DNA from: Candidatus Altimarinota bacterium
Lineage (GTDB): Bacteria; Patescibacteriota; Gracilibacteria; UBA4473
Direction of reading: 5' to 3'
NCBI GenBank assembly: GCA_021734395.1
Contig: JAIPJB010000003.1
Span: 124,001 to 188,000, forward strand
DNA length: 64,000 nt
In this document: one piece after another, positions 26,800-34,390 of the stretch
Numbering within the stretch: position 1 is the stretch's first letter
Layout of the letters: each line of letters opens with the position of its first letter
Notes under the pieces: model-generated
What the model was told of the DNA's origin: nothing
The model's input: only the letters and a program-made list of their open reading frames with translations
Database searches by the model: none
Position numbers and translations under genes: made by a program

Positions 26800-27570
26800 A
26801 TGGCCGCAAATTATTCATCACTTCAGGTTCGGCAAGCACTCAAAAATATCGGGTTTTCCGAAAACGAGGTGAAGGTATTGGGATTTCTTTTTCGTAAGAA
26901 AAAAGCAACCGCCCGAGAGATCAGTCAGTATACGGCTATTTCTTTCAGTACGGTGCAATACATACTCAACAATCTTGTTTCCCGGAAAATCATTCGTGTG
27001 AGCCACATACAGGAAGAAGATTCTTTTGAGATCTGCTCAGAAGAGAAATTGATGTCCTGGATTGACATCCAAAAATCGAAAAATGAAAAAATATATGAAG
27101 ACGCAAAAAAAGATATTCATGATTTTTTAGACACGATAAAAGAAAGTAGTTGGAAACCAGAGATCAGTTATTTTGAGGGAAAAGAAGGGGTCATCGAAAT
27201 TTACGAAGATATGCTGCGGACAGCCGAAAAAACCGATAAAAAAATATACAGTTGGTTGGATATCCGGAAAATATATGAATCATTGGGCGATTACTTATTC
27301 GAATATATCGAAAAAAGAATAGAAAAAAATATAACATCCCACGATATTGCTCCCAAAAATAAAATGAATTTGCAGCATTTTGAGAAAAATGAAAACCGTT
27401 CTATTAAATTTGTAGAGAATCTTCCGATTGATGGAGAAATAAGAATTTATGGGGATAAAGTAGCAGTCATCACATTCGATAAAAAAAAGCCCGTCGGATT
27501 TGTCTTTGAAGGGAAAATTGTAACGTCTCTTTTTAAAACGATTTTTCAGAGCCACTGGGAAAAATCATAA
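26800..27570 (+). CDS. TrmB-like transcriptional regulator
   Basis: 256 residues. Residues about 8-80 form a winged helix-turn-helix: LKNIGFSENEVKVLGFLFRK, then ATAREISQYTAISFSTVQYI and NNLVSRKIIRV. The remaining part, with FEGKEGVIEIYEDML and IYSWLDI, and an end resembling a sugar-sensing effector domain (IYGDKVAVITFDKKKPVGFV), follows the TrmB layout seen in many CPR and archaeal proteins. It lies 6 nt after the HD gene and 1 nt before the end of a convergent methyltransferase gene. Its targets are unknown; the dyad in the methyltransferase promoter (29031-29046) is one place to look. Confidence 0.8.
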   Translation: MAANYSSLQVRQALKNIGFSENEVKVLGFLFRKKKATAREISQYTAISFSTVQYILNNLVSRKIIRVSHIQEEDSFEICSEEKLMSWIDIQKSKNEKIYEDAKKDIHDFLDTIKESSWKPEISYFEGKEGVIEIYEDMLRTAEKTDKKIYSWLDIRKIYESLGDYLFEYIEKRIEKNITSHDIAPKNKMNLQHFEKNENRSIKFVENLPIDGEIRIYGDKVAVITFDKKKPVGFVFEGKIVTSLFKTIFQSHWEKS

Positions 27571-27571
27571 C

Positions 27572-28996
27572 CTACGAAACACATTGCATCTGAATTGGTG
27601 GTAATTTCCCACCCCCACTTTTCATGCCTTCCAGAATCAGTTTCTCTTGTTCTGAAGTAAGCGGTTTTTTCTGTAATATAAACTGTAAAAAATCCACCTT
27701 TCCCTGTTCATCAAATTCATAATTTTCTTCATAACTCCCCATTTGTGTTGCACTCACAATTTCAAACCCTCGTTTCTCAAAGAGCTGTTTGAGTCTCTCT
27801 GCGCTTCTCCAAACTCGATTGTGACCATCAAGATTTGTATAAAAATGCTTGTGTATAAATGTATGTTCTCCCTCTTCTGAGCCTGTATTTATAGGATAGC
27901 GACGAATATCCAGCGGGATCCCTACCCCATCAAAATCCGTATGAGGAGCTTTCACAGAGAAAGCCAAATACTTGTCTTCTTTTAAAACAAGCCGAATCAT
28001 ACGAATGAGTTCTTTGAATTTGTCCGTATCGAAGTAATGTGCTGAAGAAAGCATATATACTAGATCCATCCTTTCTCCTTCTTCATACAATCTTTTGAGA
28101 GTATGAAACATATCTTCTGGCTTTTCGGGAATCAGGAATTTTTTTTGAGCCTCTTCATCTAATTTTTCACTTGATTTTTGTCGGACATTCTCGAGTGCCG
28201 TAGAGCTGATATCCCCAACACGAATCTTCTCTATCTCATGGCCTTTTTCCTGAAGAAAAAAAATGCTATCTCTCCCATTTCCCGCCCCCAACTCCAAAAT
28301 ATTTCCTTGAAAAATAGGAGGATATTCTTTGTCTCGAATATGACTATCAAAAGTCACCAACTGATGAGCAAACTGAGATGGTTTTTCTTTTGTGGTGAGA
28401 TTATAAATTTGTTCTTTATGAATAGATTCATATGAATCTGGGACCGCAACACCAGCAACTTGAAGCCAGTTTTTCCAACTGTTTTCTTGATATAATGACG
28501 TGTTGTGCCACCAGTTTTCCCATTTCTCAATAAATTGAGGATTTATCTCACCATCTTGAATTTTTCGTCCTGTAAAAAGAGACATAGGCATCCCCTCTCC
28601 TTTTCGCAGACATTCATCAACGCTCGTTTTGGTTTCCTGTGCCATACGAAACAAAGCGGCCATAAACTGAGAAGGATTCACGCTTTGCTTGGTATCATCA
28701 ATAACCTGAACCAATGACTTTTCTTTTAATCCTCTGAGAACACTCTGTATTTTTTCTCCTGCTCCCTTCCCTCTATTTTCAACGCTCTCTGTGTATTCTT
28801 CTAAAATTTCAAGAGATTTTTCAGGATCAAATCCTCTGTGAAGCCCCAATTTTTCTCTGATATTCTCTTGTATTCTGCGGAAAGCATCCAGTCGTCTTGA
28901 GTCTTCTTCCTGATTTTCGTTTATATTTTCCTCTGGGGGAACCTCTTTCCCTTTTCTTTTTATCGCTTCACGAAGAGAGTGAATATGAGTAAGCAT
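27572..28996 (-). CDS. Class I SAM-dependent methyltransferase with N-terminal extension
   Basis: 474 residues. The C-terminal half has the SAM-binding fold: NILELGAGNGRDSIFFL (motif I, about 240), the VGDISSTAL acidic strand, and MDLVYMLSSAHYFDTDKFKE (motif IV region), then SVKAPHTDFDG. The first 230 residues are charged and helical and match nothing I know. The substrate is unknown; the layout resembles small-molecule or tellurite-type methyltransferases more than rRNA enzymes. It probably has its own promoter with a dyad and lies downstream of miaA on the same strand. Confidence 0.75.
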   Translation of the reverse strand: MLTHIHSLREAIKRKGKEVPPEENINENQEEDSRRLDAFRRIQENIREKLGLHRGFDPEKSLEILEEYTESVENRGKGAGEKIQSVLRGLKEKSLVQVIDDTKQSVNPSQFMAALFRMAQETKTSVDECLRKGEGMPMSLFTGRKIQDGEINPQFIEKWENWWHNTSLYQENSWKNWLQVAGVAVPDSYESIHKEQIYNLTTKEKPSQFAHQLVTFDSHIRDKEYPPIFQGNILELGAGNGRDSIFFLQEKGHEIEKIRVGDISSTALENVRQKSSEKLDEEAQKKFLIPEKPEDMFHTLKRLYEEGERMDLVYMLSSAHYFDTDKFKELIRMIRLVLKEDKYLAFSVKAPHTDFDGVGIPLDIRRYPINTGSEEGEHTFIHKHFYTNLDGHNRVWRSAERLKQLFEKRGFEIVSATQMGSYEENYEFDEQGKVDFLQFILQKKPLTSEQEKLILEGMKSGGGKLPPIQMQCVS

Positions 28997-29018
28997 AAAT
29001 CCGCAACAACGCGCCGAA

Positions 29019-29046
29019 AAAGTAGCACTCTTGACATATTTGTCAA
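29019..29046 (-). promoter_or_regulatory. Promoter with overlapping dyad upstream of the methyltransferase
   Basis: On the minus strand TTGACA (29046-29041) and TACTTT (29024-29019) are 16 bp apart. The -35 box is one arm of a perfect inverted repeat TTGACA-aata-TGTCAA (29031-29046), a plausible repressor site. Confidence 0.5.
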
Positions 29047-29055
29047 ATTTTTATT

Positions 29056-29835
29056 TTATTGTCTTTCACTATTCACTATTTCTCCATCCACCCACAAAAC
29101 ATCCTTGCGTCCTCTCCACCAAGTCAGCTGTCTCTTCGCATAATTTCGATTTCGTTTTTGGTTGAGATCCAGAGCTTCTTCTCGGAAAATTTCTCCTTTC
29201 AGGAAATGCTGTATTTCCTGGTACCCAAAACTCGTCATAGCCGAACGGGATAAGGTATATTGCGATAGAATTTTTTGCGTTTCTTCGATCAGCCCAGCAT
29301 CAAATTGTTTTTTCGCACGAGCATTGATGCGTTCGTAGAGCTTTTCTCTTGTCCAATGAATACCGATTTTGAGAACCTCGTATCGGGATGGCCCTTTGCG
29401 GTCTGATTTTACTCGCGGAGAGGCGTCAAACTGATAGTTTTCAGAAATCGCATCCAGCCACAGCATTGTCCCCCCGCAAAGAATAGGCAGATTCCCCCGT
29501 GAGAGGATTTCGTCGATAATCCGAAATCCGTACTGCTGAAATTCATAGACACTCATTTCTTGATTCGGATCAATCAGGTTTAATCCATGATGAGGAATTC
29601 CTTGCTGTTTTTCGGTGGAAATTTTTGCTGATGCGATATCGATCTCCCGATACACTTGTCTAGAATCCACGGAAAGGATTTCTGCCTTTTTGAATCTTTG
29701 CGTCAAATCGAGTGCGAATCCTGTTTTTCCGCTCCCGGTGGGACCGAGTATTTCAATAATTTTCTTTTGAACACTTTCTTTGTTCAAAAAAGAATCAATT
29801 TCTTTCAAAATTTCTGCTTTTGTGTAGAGTTTCAT
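29056..29835 (-). CDS. miaA: tRNA dimethylallyltransferase
   Basis: 259 residues, shorter than the usual 300 or so. It adds a dimethylallyl group to A37 of tRNAs that read UNN codons. Visible are ILGPTGSGKT (P-loop), LSVDSRQVYREIDIASAK, GIPHHGLNLIDP, ILCGGTMLWLDAI and SFGYQEI; the final RNRNYAKRQLTWWRGR is the tRNA-binding basic tail. The P-loop is preceded by an extra stretch coded by a 21-nt palindrome copy (29767-29787). The inserted zinc-containing swivel domain of longer MiaA proteins appears reduced. Confidence 0.94.
   Translation of the reverse strand: MKLYTKAEILKEIDSFLNKESVQKKIIEILGPTGSGKTGFALDLTQRFKKAEILSVDSRQVYREIDIASAKISTEKQQGIPHHGLNLIDPNQEMSVYEFQQYGFRIIDEILSRGNLPILCGGTMLWLDAISENYQFDASPRVKSDRKGPSRYEVLKIGIHWTREKLYERINARAKKQFDAGLIEETQKILSQYTLSRSAMTSFGYQEIQHFLKGEIFREEALDLNQKRNRNYAKRQLTWWRGRKDVLWVDGEIVNSERQ
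29767..29787. repeat. 21-nt palindrome copy in miaA
   Basis: Arms TTGAACA-N7-TGTTCAA, read in the miaA frame as L-N-K-E-S-V-Q. Confidence 0.65.
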
Positions 29836-29864
29836 TAGTTTAATTGTATGTTCTTTTTTTATCT

Positions 29865-29893
29865 TGTCATCCTGAACTTGTTTCAGGATCTCC
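29865..29893. repeat. TGTCATCCTGAA-type palindromic repeat
   Basis: ATCCTGAA (29869-29876) and TTCAGGAT (29882-29889) form a perfect 8-bp stem with a CTTGT loop, 6 bp before the tRNA-Arg gene. Sequences of this kind are scattered in many unrelated bacterial genomes. Confidence 0.7.
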
Positions 29894-29898
29894 TTCTT

Positions 29899-29972
29899 GC
29901 TCCTGTAGTTTAATGGAAGAACTATCCTCTCCTAAGGGATCAATGCAGGTTCGATTCCTGCCGGGAGCACCA
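29899..29972 (+). tRNA. tRNA-Arg (anticodon CCU)
   Basis: A full cloverleaf: acceptor GCTCCTG / CGGGAGC with one G-U pair, D-arm GTTTAATGGAAGAAC, anticodon stem ATCCT / GGGAT with loop CTCCTAA (CCT at 34-36), T-arm GCAGG-TTCGATT-CCTGC. The discriminator is A and the CCA end is encoded. Confidence 0.95.
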
Positions 29973-30079
29973 GTCTCTGTGCACTGAACTTTGTCTGGTA
30001 CGGGCAACCTTTTCTTCTGATCCAAAAAGTTTTATGCTTTTCTTGGAGAATCATTTCTCATTATTCATTATTTATTGAT

Positions 30080-30421
30080 ATGTCCTTTCTCGATACCGAC
30101 ATCTTCGCACAAATTATCAACGGCGATATACCGGCGGACATCGTCTGGGAAAATGAACGAATACTCGCCTTTCGGGATATCAAACCCAAAGCCAAAACTC
30201 ATATCCTGATCGTTCCCAAAGAAAACCTGGTCACCGCCAAAGAAGTAAGTGATTCAAATGTACCTTTATTCGGGGAACTTTTTCTCGCCGCCAAAAAAAT
30301 CGCCGAGCAAGAAAAACTTCAGGGCTACAAATTGCACATGAATGTGGATGAAGAGGGAGGACAAGTCGTGCCCCATGTTCATCTTCATTTACTCAGCAAC
30401 GATTTCGAGTGCGATCTCTAA
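30080..30421 (+). CDS. HIT family nucleotide hydrolase
   Basis: 113 residues, a whole histidine-triad protein. These enzymes hydrolyse nucleoside phosphoramidates or other AMP-linked compounds through a nucleotidyl-His intermediate. IFAQIINGDIPADIVWENE opens the protein, KAKTHILIVPKENL follows, and HVHLHLL (99-105) is the catalytic triad loop after GGQVVPH. The C-terminal tail is shorter than in mammalian HINT1. One nucleotide separates it from the convergent DHH-like gene. Confidence 0.93.
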   Translation: MSFLDTDIFAQIINGDIPADIVWENERILAFRDIKPKAKTHILIVPKENLVTAKEVSDSNVPLFGELFLAAKKIAEQEKLQGYKLHMNVDEEGGQVVPHVHLHLLSNDFECDL

Positions 30422-30422
30422 A

Positions 30423-31829
30423 TTATTCTTTTTTTCTCAGCCAATCCGGAATTCGGGAATCATCCGGTTTGAGTGTGACCTCGGCCGACTGTGTACCGGT
30501 CGGCACATCTGAAGTATAACCGGGCTGAGAGGTCTGACCGGGAGCTTCAAACGGTATTTCTGCCGGAGGCGTCGGGGAAACTTCCGGTTGAGATCTGTGC
30601 TGTAATATCGGAAAACTGGTCTGTGCGGGAGATTTATTTTCGGGGCTGAGTTCTGTCTTTTGGATACCAATATCTGGAGCAATATGCAGCCTGGATTTCT
30701 GAAAATCCACCAAAAGCTGAAGAATCTGGTATTCCACTTCCGCAACTGACTTTTTTTCGAGATGAATATCAAGTCCCTCAGAAACTATTTCCCCCGCGCC
30801 ACCGAGATATTTCTGGAGTGCTGAAAAATCAAGTGGCGTATGAGACGCTCGTATCTGTACAAAAGTTTCGTCTTTCTTTTCGAGAAAAAGAGCCGTGAGT
30901 TCTGCTCCCTTGGTATAGCGAAGAAGTTCATCGATCATAGGACCTGTATCTGAAGCTTCCGAATCCACCAACTCAAAGTCCGCTTTGGTAACCGCAGACC
31001 ACGCAAGCCGATGAACTGTGTCTAGTTCGAGATTCGACAAAACTCGTCCCCAAACTTTTAAGGTCGACAGTGATTTTTTTTTGAAAATATGCTCGATAAT
31101 CTGAGACTGATCTGCTCCTGTTTGTTGCAGAATTGATGCTGCTTCCAATCCGCTGGCACTCGTTGTAGGCTTGAGAAAACTACCAGTTCTTTCAATGATA
31201 CCCGTCAGAAGCATCGTGGCTATATCTTTGGAAAAAGAAAAATCCTTTTGATTCCTGAAAAAAGAAGAAAGTATTTCACAAACAGATGTTTGAGAAGGAT
31301 CGATCAGATTTACTCGTCCAAAACTTTCTGCAGAAGGAGAGGCTGAAATATTGACGATCGGAATGCGAGTAAAAAGATCAGGCGTGTTTTCAAATATTTT
31401 TCCGACTTCAGAGAGCGAATCAGCACCCAGAACAAAAAGAACATCAAACTGCTGAGAGCCTTGCCGAAAAGAAACATCCGAAGGATCAAAATTTCCGTTT
31501 TGAGGCGTGAGCAGAATATCGATCCCGTCTTCGGTCATATTATATTTGACCCGTTCTACCGAAGAATTTTTATTGGAAACAGAAATAACAAAATCTCCCG
31601 TAGAACCGAGGTTTTTTTGAAAATTCTTTGTCTCTGACAAAAAAGAAAGCTGAGGAGAAATTTCTGATTCACTCACCAGTAATACCTCTTTCCCTTGTTT
31701 TTCGAGAATCTGCCGAAGTGCCAACCCTCCACACTGATCATCGATCGTAGCGCGAGAAGGAGTCAGAATGAGAATTTTTTTTGATCGTTCCAAAAATCCT
31801 TGTATTTGCTCGGAAATAGATGCTGTCAT
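30423..31829 (-). CDS. DHH-like phosphoesterase family protein with Pro-rich tail
   Basis: 468 residues. The overall layout follows NrnA-type DHH/DHHA1 proteins: an N-terminal Rossmann-like domain starting ILILTPSRATIDDQCGGLAL, a linker, and a DHHA1-like end with the glycine motif YLGGAGEIVSEG. However, the Asp/His residues that bind metal in the active enzymes (the DHH string) are not present, so nuclease activity is doubtful. The last 90 residues are Pro/Thr/Ser/Gln rich and probably disordered, ending PDWLRKKE. It has a near-consensus promoter of its own. Confidence 0.7.
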   Translation of the reverse strand: MTASISEQIQGFLERSKKILILTPSRATIDDQCGGLALRQILEKQGKEVLLVSESEISPQLSFLSETKNFQKNLGSTGDFVISVSNKNSSVERVKYNMTEDGIDILLTPQNGNFDPSDVSFRQGSQQFDVLFVLGADSLSEVGKIFENTPDLFTRIPIVNISASPSAESFGRVNLIDPSQTSVCEILSSFFRNQKDFSFSKDIATMLLTGIIERTGSFLKPTTSASGLEAASILQQTGADQSQIIEHIFKKKSLSTLKVWGRVLSNLELDTVHRLAWSAVTKADFELVDSEASDTGPMIDELLRYTKGAELTALFLEKKDETFVQIRASHTPLDFSALQKYLGGAGEIVSEGLDIHLEKKSVAEVEYQILQLLVDFQKSRLHIAPDIGIQKTELSPENKSPAQTSFPILQHRSQPEVSPTPPAEIPFEAPGQTSQPGYTSDVPTGTQSAEVTLKPDDSRIPDWLRKKE

Positions 31830-31847
31830 AAAAAAAGATTAGATATT

Positions 31848-31876
31848 ATTATAAAACATATTTTAATTTTCGTCAA
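31848..31876 (-). promoter_or_regulatory. Strong promoter of the DHH-like gene
   Basis: Minus-strand TTGACG (31876-31871), 17-bp spacer and TATAAT (31853-31848), with the ATG 18 nt after the -10 box. This is the best consensus match noticed in the window. Confidence 0.8.
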
Positions 31877-31956
31877 ACATTTTCCCAAGTAAAATAATGA
31901 AAAAAGTTGACGTTTTAGTCAAAACAATTAAAAAGATAGTGTCTTCCCTCCTTCCC

Positions 31957-32694
31957 ATGAAAAAATTTCTTCTTCTGGCTGTCGGCAGTTTTTTTGGTGT
32001 ATTCGGTGCACAAGCGGCGTATCCCGACTATGATTCTCTTTCTTGTTATCGCTCGCCACGAGTAGTTGATCGGGTCGTCCTTTCTGATACATACGACTGC
32101 GGTCGATATGTTGATTATGGATATCACTATCAATACAAAACCTGTCCCTCTGATACGATTGCTCGGATAAATATCCCTCGCTATCGCTACAACGTCGAAA
32201 TTCAAAAACCTTTTTACGCCCAGATCACAAGCGACAAAACGATTGATTCGTATGCTTCGACACGGTATGGAAATATTGAAAACATCCCTGTCGGGGAAAA
32301 AATTAAATTCTATCCGGATTTTACGTCTGTGATGCCCCACAAAAATGTAACCTGGAGATGGCATTATGACTCACGGGGACTCAAGTGCACCGAATCCAGC
32401 GCTGGAACTCTGGACTGTGTGGTGGCCAATACAACCCCCAGTGAAGTATGGGCTGAATTTTTTATGCCGGGATATAAAAATACGCGCACCGGAAATGTCT
32501 TTCGATCAAATTTGATCAAGGTCTATCCGGCTCGAATTCAAACCACAGAGCTCTATTATGATTCGGAAATATACCTGGAGCCAACCCCTCTCACCTACGA
32601 ATACACCTATCCACTCCGAACACACAAGAAAGTCTATCCCAACTACAATCGGCAACCATTCTCGCAATTCTATTTTTCCGGCTATGATTATTGA
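31957..32694 (+). CDS. Secreted Tyr-rich hypothetical protein
   Basis: 245 residues from the ATG at 31957, preferred because it opens directly with a signal peptide (KKFLLLAVGSFFGVFGAQA, then AYPDYD); an in-frame ATG at 31897 would bury it. The mature part is rich in Tyr, Arg, Pro and Asp, with five or so Cys that could pair (LSCYR, YDCGRY, YKTCP, GLKCTES, LDCVV). It contains a possible beta-sandwich (FYAQITSDKT ... IPVGEKIKFYPDF ... VTWRWHYDSRG), in the style of an Ig-like or PKD-like fold, but I cannot name a family. A terminator follows. Confidence 0.75.
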   Translation: MKKFLLLAVGSFFGVFGAQAAYPDYDSLSCYRSPRVVDRVVLSDTYDCGRYVDYGYHYQYKTCPSDTIARINIPRYRYNVEIQKPFYAQITSDKTIDSYASTRYGNIENIPVGEKIKFYPDFTSVMPHKNVTWRWHYDSRGLKCTESSAGTLDCVVANTTPSEVWAEFFMPGYKNTRTGNVFRSNLIKVYPARIQTTELYYDSEIYLEPTPLTYEYTYPLRTHKKVYPNYNRQPFSQFYFSGYDY

Positions 32695-32721
32695 GAATAG
32701 CTGACAGAACGAAAAAGAAAG

Positions 32722-32748
32722 ATTCCCGGTTGCTCCGGGAATTTTTTT
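32722..32748 (+). terminator. Intrinsic terminator before serS
   Basis: An 8-bp perfect stem ATTCCCGG / CCGGGAAT with a 5-nt loop and a run of Ts, closing the transcript of the secreted Tyr-rich protein. Confidence 0.85.
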
Positions 32749-32757
32749 ATCTACAAT
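32730..32757 (+). promoter_or_regulatory. serS promoter, leaderless
   Basis: TTGCTC (32730-32735, in the terminator loop and stem) and TACAAT (32752-32757) have a 16-bp spacer. The ATG is 6 nt after the -10 box, so transcription would start at the start codon. Confidence 0.5.
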
Positions 32758-32763
32758 ACAGGC

Positions 32764-34026
32764 ATGCTCGATATCAAAGCCATTCGCGAAAATCCCGATG
32801 CATTCAAAAAAGATCTAGCGCGAAAAGGAGTCCCTGCCTCAGCAATAGAAAAACTCTTGGATACCGATAAAAAAAGACGGGAAAAGATCCAGAAGATCGA
32901 ATCGATTGCGGCCCAACAAAATGAGGTATCCAAAAAAATACCGCAACTAAAAGGAGACGAAAAACAAAAAATTCTCTCAGAAATGAAATCTCTTTCTGCT
33001 GAAAAGAAAAAACTAGAAGGAGAATTAGAAGTATTAGAAATGAATTATGAACAAATTTTTTGTTCAACTCCAAATCCACCTCACCCCTCTGCTCCCGACG
33101 GAAAAGACGAAGAAGATAATGTCGTCATACGAACCGAAGGCACAAAGCCAGAATTTGATTTCAAAACACTCGAACACTGGGAAATTGGCGAAAAACTTGG
33201 TATCCTCGACACCGAGCGCAGCGCGAAAGTTTCCGGCAGCCGATTTTATTATCTGCGGGAAGAGCTCGCAACACTCCAAAGAGCCCTGATTTTCTGGGCC
33301 TTTCGGGAAATCACAAAACGGGGGTATTCCCCGACTATTCCGCCTTTTCTGACACGAGAAAAAGCAATTTTTGGAACCGGATATCTCGCCAAAGATGAAA
33401 ACTATATCGTAAATCCCGGCGAAGATGATCTGTATTTGATCGGGACGAGTGAAGTGCCGATGGTCAGTTATTATGCAGATGAAATACTGGAGGAAGACCA
33501 CATGCCTGCTCGATTTGTATCGTATTCACCATGCTTTCGCCGCGAAGCCGGCAGCTACGGAAAAGATACCAAAGGTATTTTTCGGGTGCATCAATTTGAG
33601 AAGGTAGAAATGGTCGTCTTTTGTCTGCCCGAAGACAGCGAAGCTCTCCACGAAGAAATCCGAGAAATCGAGGAAGATTTATTGCGACAGCTCGAAATCC
33701 CCTACCAGGTGATCAATGTTTGCTGTGGAGACCTAGGAGTTTCCGCCGCCAAAAAATATGACCTAGAAGCCTGGCTGCCCGGACAGGGAAAATATCGGGA
33801 AATGACTTCGACATCTATTTGCACAGATTTTCAATCTCGCCGGCTCAATATCCGTATTCGCCGAAAAAATGGCGATATTGTGTACGCTCATGTACTCAAT
33901 GGCACCGCTGTTTCCAGTCGTCCGCTGATCGGAATATTGGAAAATTTTCAACAAAAAGACGGCTCGGTGAAAATTCCCAAAGCCCTGCAACCCTTCTGTG
34001 GTTTTGAAAAAATAGAAGCACAATAG
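32764..34026 (+). CDS. serS: Serine--tRNA ligase
   Basis: 420 residues, full length. The N-terminal helical arm (about 1-105) is the tRNA-binding coiled coil, followed by the class II core: RALIFWAFREITKRGYSPTIPPFL (motif 1 region), YLIGTSEVPM, FRREAGSYGKDTKGIFRVHQFEKVE without a gap (motif 2), MTSTSICTDFQSRR, and NGTAVSSRPLIGILEN with motif 3. A 21-nt palindrome copy at 33047-33067 sits at the end of the arm, where the coiled coil joins the core, and is read in the E-Q-I-F-C-S frame. Confidence 0.96.
   Translation: MLDIKAIRENPDAFKKDLARKGVPASAIEKLLDTDKKRREKIQKIESIAAQQNEVSKKIPQLKGDEKQKILSEMKSLSAEKKKLEGELEVLEMNYEQIFCSTPNPPHPSAPDGKDEEDNVVIRTEGTKPEFDFKTLEHWEIGEKLGILDTERSAKVSGSRFYYLREELATLQRALIFWAFREITKRGYSPTIPPFLTREKAIFGTGYLAKDENYIVNPGEDDLYLIGTSEVPMVSYYADEILEEDHMPARFVSYSPCFRREAGSYGKDTKGIFRVHQFEKVEMVVFCLPEDSEALHEEIREIEEDLLRQLEIPYQVINVCCGDLGVSAAKKYDLEAWLPGQGKYREMTSTSICTDFQSRRLNIRIRRKNGDIVYAHVLNGTAVSSRPLIGILENFQQKDGSVKIPKALQPFCGFEKIEAQ
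33047..33067. repeat. 21-nt palindrome copy in serS
   Basis: Core arms TGAACAAA / TTTGTTCA are perfect; read as Y-E-Q-I-F-C-S-T. Confidence 0.8.
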
Positions 34027-34118
34027 AGTGCTCTGAAAGCGAGAGGCATACCTGCCTCTCTGAACTTTTGTAGCAGAAAATAAATATTTCTATTTCTGCG
34101 ACAAAGAAGAAAAGAAGG

Positions 34119-34217
34119 CTAAAAAATTATTCCCAGTAAAATCAGGAATAATAACAGCACTGTGTGAGGAAAAAGACTTCCTCCACTCGAAACAGGAAAC
34201 ATACCTTTGGATATCAT
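34119..34217 (-). CDS. 32-residue hydrophobic peptide
   Basis: A short frame from ATG 34217 to TAG 34119. A GGAGG Shine-Dalgarno lies 5 nt before the ATG, rare in this genome. About ten polar residues (MISKGMFPVSSGG) are followed by a single membrane segment (TVLLLFLILLGIIF) that runs to the C-terminus. It could be a membrane-active or regulatory peptide. The rest of the 34027-34390 gap holds two hairpins (GAGAGGCA / TGCCTCTC near 34041, GCAGAAA / TTTCTGC near 34074) and the repeat at 34357; I see no other gene there. Confidence 0.5.
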   Translation of the reverse strand: MISKGMFPVSSGGSLFPHTVLLLFLILLGIIF

Positions 34218-34356
34218 AATATCCTCCGTCCGTTTGTTTGTGAAATAATGTTATTTGGGGTGGTATACCTCTCTTTCAGAAGACTCTGAAATACTTCATA
34301 AAGAACCGCCCCCTTTGTATTCTGAATTTTTTCCGCGTCAAGAAAATTTCTGAAAG

Positions 34357-34390
34357 AATTAAAAATTGAAGATTGAAGATTGAAGATTTT
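34357..34390. repeat. ATTGAAGATT repeat beside pyk
   Basis: AATTAAAA followed by three tandem ATTGAAG units, ending at the pyk stop codon. Confidence 0.7.

Noticed and set aside
30423-31829. Active NrnA-type oligoribonuclease
   Set aside because: The fold is suggested, but the DHH metal-binding residues are absent, so only a family-level call is given.
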